Below, piece by piece: positions 25,868 to 34,119 of a DNA stretch of 64,000 nt. The notes under the pieces are model-generated. The model was given only the letters and a program-made list of their open reading frames with translations. It was not told where the DNA came from and made no database searches. Made by a program: the position numbers and the translations under genes. The stretch covers positions 286,782,246 to 286,846,245 of the forward strand of contig OY998175.1 in the NCBI GenBank assembly GCA_963921935.1, written 5' to 3'. Numbering within the stretch: the stretch's first letter is position 1; each line of letters opens with the position of its first letter. This DNA is from Galeruca laticollis (taxonomy: Eukaryota; Arthropoda; Insecta; Coleoptera; Chrysomelidae).

Positions 25868-27357
25868 CTCAGAAAATTGAATGAATACTTCCATTATTTT
25901 GGTCTGTACTATTTTTTATATGAAGGCATGTTTTCTTCTAACTTAAATGCTCTCCTAATATTTGAAACATTTATCTTATCGAAAAATGGACAACACCAGT
26001 CGATTTGTCGTATCAAAAAACCCTTATTCTTATAATTTCAGTATTTTTTGAGAGGAAAAATATTTTTCGTCAAATATGTAGCAGGACTATATAAAGTAAG
26101 GAAAATATTGCATTTTTCGCAATTCTCCAGAAATATATTTTTGGCCTATCATCCCCTCGAAACATGTTCGATTAGATGAAAATTCATCTGAAATCGATGG
26201 GTGACTTTGTTAATGCCCTAATTCTATCAATTTTTGAATAACTATGGATATTTGATTTTACCCTCTTCATTGGATACTCCACGTTTTACGCACTCTACTT
26301 CCGAATTGCATCATTGTAGAGCACTCCCGATTTTTTATATCATAGATGAGGGACCTTTGACGATATTTTCTCAGGAAATTGAATGAATACTTCCATTATT
26401 TTTGTCTGTACTATTTTTTATATGAAGGCATGTTTTCTTTTAACTTAAATGCTCTCCTGATATTTGAAACATTTATCTTATCGAAAAATGGACAACACCA
26501 GTCGATTTGTCGTATCAAAGAACCCTTATTCTTATAATTTCAGTATTTTTTGAGAGGAAAAATATTTTTCGTCAAATATGTAGCTGGACTATAGTAAGGA
26601 AAATATTGCATTTTCGCAATTCTCCAAAAATATATTTTTGGCCTATCATCCCCTCGAAACATGTTCGATTAGAATAAAATTCATCAAAAAACGATGGGTG
26701 ACTTTGTTAATGCCCTAATTCTATAAATTTTTGAATAACTATGAATATTTGATTTTATCCTCTTCATTGGATACTCCACGTTTGACGCACTCTACTTCCG
26801 AATCGCATCATTGTAGAGCACTCCCGATTTTTTATATCATAGATGGGACCTTTGACGATACTTTCTCAGAAAATTGAATGAATACTTCCATTATTTTGGT
26901 CTGTACTATTTTTTATATGAAGGCATGTTTTCTTTTAACTTAAATGCTCTCCTGATATTTGAAACATTTATCTTATCGAAAAATGGACAACACCAGTCGA
27001 TTTGTCGTATCAAAGAACCCTTATTCTTATAATTTCAGTATTTTTTGAGAGGAAAAATATTTTTCGTCAAATATGTAGCTGGACTATAGTAAGGAAAATA
27101 TTGCATTTTCGCAATTCTCCAAAAATATATTTTTGGCCTATCATCCTCTCGATACGTTCGATTAGATGAAAATCCATCTAAAATCGATGGGTGACTTTGT
27201 TAATGCCCGAATTCTATCAATTTTTGAATAACTATGGATATTTGATTTTATCCTCTTCATTGGATACTCCACGTTTGACGCACTCTACTTCCGAATCGCA
27301 TCATTGTAGAGCACTCCCGATTTTTTATATCATAGATGGGACCTTTGACGATACTTT
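25868..27357 (+). repeat. Block B HOR copy 3, partial (da-e-f)
   Basis: Units at 25868 (502 bp), 26370 (495 bp) and 26865 (493 bp) repeat the first three positions of the block B octamer. A class g unit would be expected at 27358, but a d-like unit with GATTTTTCG, TTTTCCGTC and a 4-bp GGGTGGGTGAC duplication follows, marking the end of block B. Confidence 0.83.
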
Positions 27358-27859
27358 CTCAGAAAATTGAATGAATACTTCCATTATTTTGGTCTGTACT
27401 ATTTTTTATATGAAGGCATGTTTTCTTCTAACTTAAATGCTCTCCTAATATTTGAAACATTTATCTTATCGAAAAATGGACAACACCAGTCGATTTTTCG
27501 TATCAAAAAACCCTTATTCTTATAATTTCAGTATTTTTTGAGAGGAAAAATATTTTCCGTCAAATATGTAGCAGGACTATATAAAGTAAGGAAAATATTG
27601 CATTTTTCGCAATTCTCCAAAAATATATTTTTGGCCTATCATCCCCTCGAAACATGTTCGATTAGATGAAAATTTATCTGAAATCGATGGGTGGGTGACT
27701 TTGTTAATGCCCTAATTCTATCAATTTTTGAATAACTATGAATATTTGATTTTACCCTCTTCATTAGATACTCCACGTTTGACGCACTCTACTTCCGAAT
27801 CGCATCATTGTAGAGCACTCCCGATTTTATATCATAGATGGGACCTTTGACGATACTTT

Positions 27860-28396
27860 CTCAGAAAATTGAATGAATACTTCCATTATTTTGGTCCGTA
27901 CTTTTTTTTATATGAAGGCATGTTTTCTTTCAACTTAAATGCTCTCCTAATATTTGAAACATTTATCTTATCGAAAAATGGTCAACACCAGCCGATTTGT
28001 CGTATCAAAGAACCCTTATTCTTATAATTTCAGTATTTTTTGAGAGGAAAAATATTTTTCGTCACATATGTAGCTGGACTATAGTAAGAAAATATTTTTC
28101 GTCAAATATGTAGCTGGACTATAGTAAGAAAAATATTGCAATTTCGCAATTCTCCAAAAATATATTTTAGGCCTATCATCCCCTCGAAACATGTTCGATT
28201 AGATGAAAATTTATCTAAAATCGATGAGTGACTTTTTTAATGCCCTAATTCTATCAATTTTTGAATAACTATGGATATTTGATTTTACCCTCTTCATTGG
28301 ATACTCCACGTTTGACGCACTCTACTTCCGAATCGCATCATTGTAGAGCACTCCCGATTCTTTATATCATAGATTGGACACCTTTGACGATACTTT
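27860..28396 (+). repeat. Oversized 537-bp unit (M57) with internal 40-bp tandem duplication
   Basis: A 40-bp segment running from AATATTTTTCGTCACATATG through ATAGTAAGAA occupies 28051-28090 and is repeated at 28091-28130 with one difference (CACATATG versus CAAATATG). It duplicates palindrome half, hotspot and spacer. The same structure occurs in the unit at 33583, so the event predates a larger duplication. Confidence 0.9.
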
Positions 28397-28627
28397 CTCA
28401 GAAAATTGAATGAATACTTCCATTATTTTGGTCTGTACTATTTTTTAAATGAAGGCATGTTTTCTTTTAACTTAAATATATTTTGGGCCTATCATCCCCT
28501 CGAAACATGTTCGATTAAATGAAAATTCATCTTAAATCGACGGGTGACTTTGTTAATGCCCTAATTCTATCAATTTTAGAGCACTCTCATTTTTTTATAA
28601 CATAGATGGGACCTTTGACGATACTTT
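28397..28627 (+). repeat. Doubly deleted 231-bp unit (M58)
   Basis: The unit runs from its start motif to CTTAAAT, jumps straight to ATATTTTGGGCC, and jumps again from ATCAATTTT to AGAGCACTCTCATTTTTTT. Comparison with 34120-35581 explains both joins. The first removes the middle of a unit like 34120 between AAAT repeats (equivalent of ~34200-34365). The second joins the equivalent of ~34475 to ~35537, removing about two units. The rare AATCGACGGGTGAC and TCTCATTTTTTTATAACATAG variants support the assignment. Confidence 0.85.
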
Positions 28628-30300
28628 CTCAGAAAATTGAATGAAACTTCCATTATTTTGGTCTGTACTATTTTTTATATGAAGGCATGTTTTCTTCTAA
28701 CTTAAATGCTCTCCTAATATTTGAAACATTTATCTTATCGAAAAATGGGCAACACCGGTCGATTTGTCGTATCGAAGAACCCTTATTCTTATAATTTCAG
28801 TATTTTTGAGAGGAAAAATATTTTTCGTCAAGTATGTAGCTGGACTATAGTAAGGAAAATATTGCATTTTTCGCAATTCTCCAAAAATATATTTCTGGCC
28901 TATCATCCCCTCGAAACATGTTCGATTAGATGAAAATTCATCTAAAATCGATGGGTGACTTTTTTATTGCCCTAATTCTATCAATTTTTGAATAACTATG
29001 GATATTTGATCTTACCCTCTTCATTGGATACTCCACGTTTGACGCACTCTACTTCCGAATCGCATCATTGTAGAGCACTCCCGATTTTTTATATTATAGA
29101 TGGGACCTTTGACGATACTTTCTCAGAAAATTGAACGAATACTTCCATTATTTTGGTCTGTACTATTTTTTATATGAAGGCATGTTTTCTTTTAATTTGA
29201 ATGCTCTCCTAATATTTGAAACATTTATCTTATCGAAAAATGGACAACACCGTTCGATTTGTCGTATCAAAGAACCCTTATTCTCATAATTTCAGTATTT
29301 TTGAGAGGAAAAATATTTTTCGTCAAATATGTAGCTGGACTATAGTAAGGAAAATAGGTATTGCATTTTTCGCAATTCTCCAAAAATATATTTTTGGACT
29401 ATCATTCCCTCGAAACATGTATGATTAGATGAAAATTCATCAAAAATCGATGGGTGACTTTGTTAATGCCCTAATTCTATCAATTTTTGAATAACTATGG
29501 ATATTTGATTTTACCCTCTTCATTGGATACTCCACGTTTGACGCACTCTACTTCCGAATCGCATCATTGTAGAGCACTCCCAATTTTTTATATCATAGAT
29601 GGGACCTTTGACGATACTTTCTCAAAAAATTGAATGAATACTTCCATCATTTTGGTCTGTACTATTTTTATATGAATGCATGTTTTCTTTTAATTTAAAT
29701 GCTCTCCTAATATTTGAAACATTTATCTTATCGAAAAATGGACAACACCGGTCGATTTGTCGTATCAAAGAACCCTTATTCTTATAATTTCAGTATTTTT
29801 GAGAGGAAAAATATTTTTCGTCAAATATGTAGCTGGACTAAGTAAGGAAAATATTGCATTTTTCGCAATTCTCCAAAAATATATTTTTGGACTATCATTC
29901 CCTCGAAACATGTTCGATTAGATGAAAATCCATCTAAAATCGATGGGTGACTTTGTTAATGCCCTAATTCTATCAATTTTTGAATAACTATGGATATTTG
30001 ATTTTACCTTCTCCATTGGATACTCCACGTTTGACGCACTCTACTACCGAATCGCATCATTGTAGAGCACTCCCAATTTCTTATATTATAGATGGGACCT
30101 TTGACGATACTTTCTCAGAAAATTGAATGAATACTTCCATTATTTTGGTCTGAACTATTTGTTATATGAAGGCATGTTTTCTTTTAACTTAAATGCTCTC
30201 CTAATATTTGAAACATTTATCTTATCGAAAAATGGACAACACCTGTCGATTTGTCGTATCAAAGAACCCCTATTCTTATAATTTCAGTATTTTTTGAGAG

Positions 30301-30314
30301 GAAAAATATTTTTC
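30301..30314. repeat. 14-bp palindrome (example)
   Basis: GAAAAATATTTTTC is self-complementary and occurs at offset ~188 in most units. Class a and g units change the right arm to TTTTTTG; class b units change the centre to GAAAAAAATTTTTC; both lose perfect symmetry. Together with GGAAAATATTGCATTTTTCG 40 bp further on it forms an imperfect direct repeat. Confidence 0.8.
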
Positions 30315-30348
30315 GTTAAATATGTAGCTGGACTATAGTAAGGAAAAT

Positions 30349-30365
30349 ATTGCATTTTTCGCAAT
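30349..30365. repeat. Short hairpin ATTGC-N7-GCAAT (example)
   Basis: A 5-bp stem with a 7-base A/T-rich loop (ATTTTTC; one T shorter in classes c, e and f) lies four bases before the 18-bp palindrome. It is present in most units. A unit in block D and one with GCAATTTCGCAATT (28138) show altered forms. Alone it would be unremarkable; it is listed because it falls in the dyad cluster. Confidence 0.6.
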
Positions 30366-30368
30366 TCT

Positions 30369-30386
30369 CCAAAAATATATTTTTGG
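30369..30386. repeat. 18-bp perfect palindrome, once per unit (example)
   Basis: CCAAAAATATATTTTTGG equals its own reverse complement and sits at offset ~256 of most units. In class a and g units two extra TA steps lengthen it to 22 bp while keeping full symmetry (2242-2263 is an example). Class d units of block A break it with CCAGAAATATATTTTTGG, b units with CTGG at the right end, and many block D/E units with TACAAAAATATATTTTTGG. Role unknown; a protein-binding site or extruded cruciform are possibilities, not shown. Confidence 0.85.
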
Positions 30387-30413
30387 CCTATCATCCCCTC
30401 GAAACTTGTTCGA

Positions 30414-30433
30414 TTAGATGAAAATTCATCTAA
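30414..30433. repeat. 20-bp dyad TTAGATGAA-AA-TTCATCTAA (example)
   Basis: Two 9-bp arms flank an AA centre, and CGA/TCG continue the symmetry after a 2-base bulge on the right. It is best preserved in blocks C-E. Block A/B variants weaken it: AAATCCATCTAA (classes c, f), TTACATAAAAATTCATC (b), TTAGAATAAAATTCATC (e), CATCTGAAATCG (d). Confidence 0.75.
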
Positions 30434-30534
30434 AATCGATGGGTGACTTTGTTAATGCCCTAATTCTATCAATTTTTGAATAACTATGGATATTTGATTT
30501 TACCCTCTTCATTGGATACTCCACGTTTGACGCA

Positions 30535-30563
30535 CTCTACTGCCGAATCGCATCATTGTAGAG
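30535..30563. repeat. Inverted repeat CTCTAC-N17-GTAGAG (example)
   Basis: Six-base arms flank a CpG-rich 17-base loop (TGCCGAATCGCATCATT here, TTCCGAATCGCATCATT in most). Most units keep both arms. Several block D/E units have CTCTAG in the left arm (for example near 53797 and 60706), and the h units at 40517 and 44983 have CTCCAC, which break the pairing. Confidence 0.65.
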
Positions 30564-31104
30564 CACTCCCGATTTTTTATATCATAGATGGGACCTTTGA
30601 CGATACTTTCTCAGAAAATTGAATGAATACTTCCATGATTTTGGTCTGTACTATTTTTTATATGAAGGCATGATTTCTTTTAACTTAAATGCTCTCCTGA
30701 TATTTGAAACATTTATCTTATCGAAAAATGGACAACACCAGTCGATTTGTCGTATCAAAGAACCCTTATTCTCATAATTTCAGTATTTTTTGAGAGGAAA
30801 AATATTTTTCGTCAAATATGTAGCTGGACTATAGTAAGGAAAATATTGCATTTTCGCAATTCTCCAAAAATATATTTTTGGCCTATCATCCCCTCGAAAC
30901 TTGTTCGATTAGATGAAAATTCATCTAAAATCGATGGGTGACTTTGTTAATGCCCTAATTCTATCAATTTTTGAATAACTATGGATATTTGATTTTACCC
31001 TCTTCATTGGATACTCCACGTTTGACGCACTCTACTGCCGAATCGCATCATTGTAGAGCACTCCCGATTTTTTATATCATAGATGGGACCTTTGACGATA
31101 CTTT

Positions 31105-33582
31105 CTCAGAAAATTGAATGAATACTTCCATGATTTTGGTCTGTACTATTTTTTATATGAAGGCATGATTTCTTTTAACTTAAATGCTCTCCTAATATTT
31201 GAAACATTTATCTTATCGAAAAATGGTCAACACCAGCCGATTTGTCGTATCAAAGAACCCTTATTCTTATAATTTCAGTATTTTTGAGAGGAAAAATATT
31301 TTTCGTCAAGTATGTAGCTGGACTATAGTAAGGAAAATATTGCATTTTTCGCAATTCTCCAAAAATATATTTCTGGCCTATCATCCCCTCGAAACATGTT
31401 CGATTAGATGAAAATTCATCTAAAATCGATGGGTGACTTTTTTATTGCCCTAATTCTATCAATTTTTGAATAACTATGGATATTTGATCTTACCCTCTTC
31501 ATTGGATACTCCACGTTTGACGCACTCTACTTCCGAATCGCATCATTGTAGAGCACTCCCGATTTTTTATATTATAGATGGGACCTTTGACGATACTTTC
31601 TCAGAAAATTGAACGAATACTTCCATTATTTTGGTCTGTACTATTTTTTATATGAAGGCATGTTTTCTTTTAATTTGAATGCTCTCCTAATATTTGAAAC
31701 ATTTATCTTATCGAAAAATGGACAACACCGTTCGATTTGTCGTATCAAAGAACCCTTATTCTCATAATTTCAGTATTTTTGAGAGGAAAAATATTTTTCG
31801 TCAAATATGTAGCTGGACTATAGTAAGGAAAATAGGTATTGCATTTTTCGCAATTCTCCAAAAATATATTTTTGGACTATCATTCCCTCGAAACATGTAT
31901 GATTAGATGAAAATTCATCAAAAATCGATGGGTGACTTTGTTAATGCCCTAATTCTATCAATTTTTGAATAACTATGGATATTTGATTTTACCCTCTTCA
32001 TTGGATACTCCACGTTTGACGCACTCTACTTCCGAATCGCATCATTGTAGAGCACTCCCAATTTTTTATATCATAGATGGGACCTTTGACGATACTTTCT
32101 CAAAAAATTGAATGAATACTTCCATCATTTTGGTCTGTACTATTTTTATATGAATGCATGTTTTCTTTTAATTTAAATGCTCTCCTTATATTTGAAACAT
32201 TTATCTTATCGAAAAATGGACAACACCGGTCGATTTGTCGTATCAAAGAACCCTTATTCTTATAATTTCAGTATTTTTGAGAGGAAAAATATTTTTCGTC
32301 AAATATGTAGCTGGACTAAGTAAGGAAAATATTGCATTTTTCGCAATTCTCCAAAAATATATTTTTGGACTATCATTCCCTCGAAACATGTTCGATTAGA
32401 TGAAAATCCATCTAAAATCGATGGGTGACTTTGTTAATGCCCTAATTCTATCAATTTTTGAATAACTATGGATATTTGATTTTACCTTCTCCATTGGATA
32501 CTCCACGTTTGACGCACTCTACTACCGAATCGCATCATTGTAGAGCACTCCCAATTTCTTATATTATAGATGGGACCTTTGACGATACTTTCTCAGAAAA
32601 TTGAATGAATACTTCCATTATTTTGGTCTGAACTATTTGTTATATGAAGGCATGTTTTCTTTTAACTTAAATGCTCTCCTAATATTTGAAACATTTATCT
32701 TATCGAAAAATGGACAACACCTGTCGATTTGTCGTATCAAAGAACCCCTATTCTTATAATTTCAGTATTTTTTGAGAGGAAAAATATTTTTCGTCAAATA
32801 TGTAGCTGGACTATAGTAAGGAAAATATTGCATTTTTCGCAATTCTCCAAAAATATATTTTTGGCCTATCATCCCCTCGAAACTTGTTCGATTAGATGAA
32901 AATTCATCTAAAATCGATGGGTGACTTTGTTAATGCCCTAATTCTATCAATTTTTGAATAACTATGGATATTTGATTTTACCCTCTTCATTGGATACTCC
33001 ACGTTTGACGCACTCTACTGCCGAATCGCATCATTGTAGAGCACTCCCGATTTTTTATATCATAGATGGGACCTTTGACGATACTTTCTCAGAAAATTGA
33101 ATGAATACTTCCATGATTTTGGTCTGTACTATTTTTTATATGAAGGCATGATTTCTTTTAACTTAAATGCTCTCCTGATATTTGAAACATTTATCTTATC
33201 GAAAAATGAACAACACCAGTCGATTTGTCGTATCAAAGAACCCTTATTCTCATAATTTCAGTATTTTTTGAGAGGAAAAATATTTTTCGTCAAATATGTA
33301 GCTGGACTATAGTAAGGAAAATATTGCATTTTCGCAATTCTCCAAAAATATATTTTTGGCCTATCATCCCCTCGAAACTTGTTCGATTAGATGAAAATTC
33401 ATCTAAAATCGATGGGTGACTTTGTTAATGCCCTAATTCTATCAATTTTTGAATAACTATGGATATTTGATTTTACCCTCTTCATTGGATACTCCACGTT
33501 TGACGCACTCTACTGCCGAATCGCATCATTGTAGAGCACTCCCGATTTTTTATATCATAGATGGGACCTTTGACGATACTTT
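31105..33582 (+). repeat. Pentamer HOR h-i-j-k-l, copy 2 (2,478 bp), with chimeric first unit
   Basis: Units start at 31105, 31600, 32099, 32592 and 33088. The first is a chimera. It begins like the unit at 33583 (CCATGATTTTGG, GGCATGATTTC, AATGGTCAACACCAGCCG) and switches to class h between ~31240 and ~31280 (single-T-shorter GTATTTTTGAG, CAAGTATG, TTTCTGGCC). Few other differences from copy 1 are visible: CTCCTTATATTTG near 32184 and AAAAATGAACAAC near 33206. Confidence 0.86.
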
Positions 33583-34119
33583 CTCAGAAAATTGAATGAA
33601 TACTTCCATGATTTTGGTCTGTACTATTTTTTATATGAAGGCATGATTTCTTTTAACTTAAATGCTCTCCTAATATTTGAAACATTTATCTTATCGAAAA
33701 ATGGTCAACACCAGCCGATTTGTCGTATCAAAGAACCCTTATTCTTATAATTTCAGTATTTTTCGAGAGGAAAAATATTTTTCGTCACATATGTAGCTGG
33801 ACTATAGTAAGAAAATATTTTTCGTCAAATATGTAGCTGGACTATAGTAAGAAAAATATTGCAATTTCGCAATTCTCCAAAAATATATTTTAGGCCTATC
33901 ATCCCCTCGAAACATGTTCGATTAGATGAAAATTTATCTAAAATCGATGAGTGACTTTTTTAATGCCGTAATTCTATCAATTTTTGAATAACTATGGATA
34001 TTTGATTTTACCCTCTTCATTGGATACTCCACGTTTGACGCACTCTACTTCCGAATCGCATCATTGTAGAGCACTCCCGATTCTTTATATCATAGATTGG
34101 ACACCTTTGACGATACTTT
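33583..34119 (+). repeat. Oversized 537-bp unit (M69), second carrier of the 40-bp duplication
   Basis: The 40-bp copies are at 33774-33813 and 33814-33853, with the same CAC/CAA difference as in the unit at 27860. The front of this unit is class l-like (CCATGATTTTGG, GGCATGATTTC), unlike the front at 27860 (CCATTATTTTGGTCCGTAC), so one of the two has a recombined left end. It also has TTTTTCGAGAGG where the other has TTTTTTGAGAGG. Confidence 0.88.

Larger units (their letters stand above)
17428..27357 (+). repeat. Block B: eight-unit higher-order repeat region (M36-M55)
   Basis: The units are recombined versions of block A classes in the order da-e-f-g-e-f-g-bc. Class f (493 bp) has CTCTCGATACG and a TTTTATCCTC end. 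Class g (about 503 bp) has a d-like first ~80 bp and a class a remainder with the TA-extended palindrome. Within the octamer, e-f-g is itself nearly duplicated as a trimer of ~1,491 bp. The region opens with the e unit at 17428, which belongs to the tandem dimer at the boundary. Confidence 0.87.
30114..30609 (+). repeat. Representative 496-bp monomer (M62) used as the offset reference
   Basis: This unit serves as the map for the others (offset 1 = 30114). In order it holds: unit-start motif; T-rich stretch; the conserved GTCGATTTGTCGTATCAAAG segment near offset 133; TTTCAGTATTTTTTGAGAGG; palindrome GAAAAATATTTTTC at 30301-30314; variable GCTGGACTATAGTAAGG near 30328; hairpin ATTGC-N7-GCAAT at 30349-30365; perfect palindrome at 30369-30386; CGAAACTTGTTCG at 30400 (CGAAACATGTTCG in most units); dyad at 30414-30433; ClaI-type ATCGAT; CTCTAC/GTAGAG inverted repeat at 30535-30563; and a closing GACCTTTGACGATACTTT. 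I count 14 CpG dinucleotides, several within TCGA. Confidence 0.9.
28628..31104 (+). repeat. Pentamer HOR h-i-j-k-l, copy 1 (2,477 bp)
   Basis: Units start at 28628 (h), 29122 (i), 29621 (j), 30114 (k) and 30610 (l). The i unit has AAATAGGTATTGC, a 3-bp expansion near 29355. The order and variants are repeated 2,478 bp downstream. Confidence 0.88.

Noticed and set aside
28397..28627. Insertion of a foreign short element at the 231-bp unit
   Set aside because: All of it aligns to the satellite in two jumps; there are no target-site duplications or novel bases.
30280..30300. Splice acceptor or arthropod initiator in TTTCAGTATT
   Set aside because: TTTCAG has acceptor-like form and TCAGT resembles an arthropod initiator, but no donor, exon or coding sequence is present, and it lies upstream of the TATA-like motif, not downstream.
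30369..30386. CArG-box (MADS protein site)
   Set aside because: A CArG box is CC(A/T)6GG; here the A/T core is 14 bp (18 bp in the long variant), so the spacing is wrong.
30400..30590. CENP-B box
   Set aside because: I looked for TTCGNNNNANNCGGG on both strands. CTCCCGATTTTTTATATC keeps only the CCCGNNT half and lacks CGAA at the required spacing.
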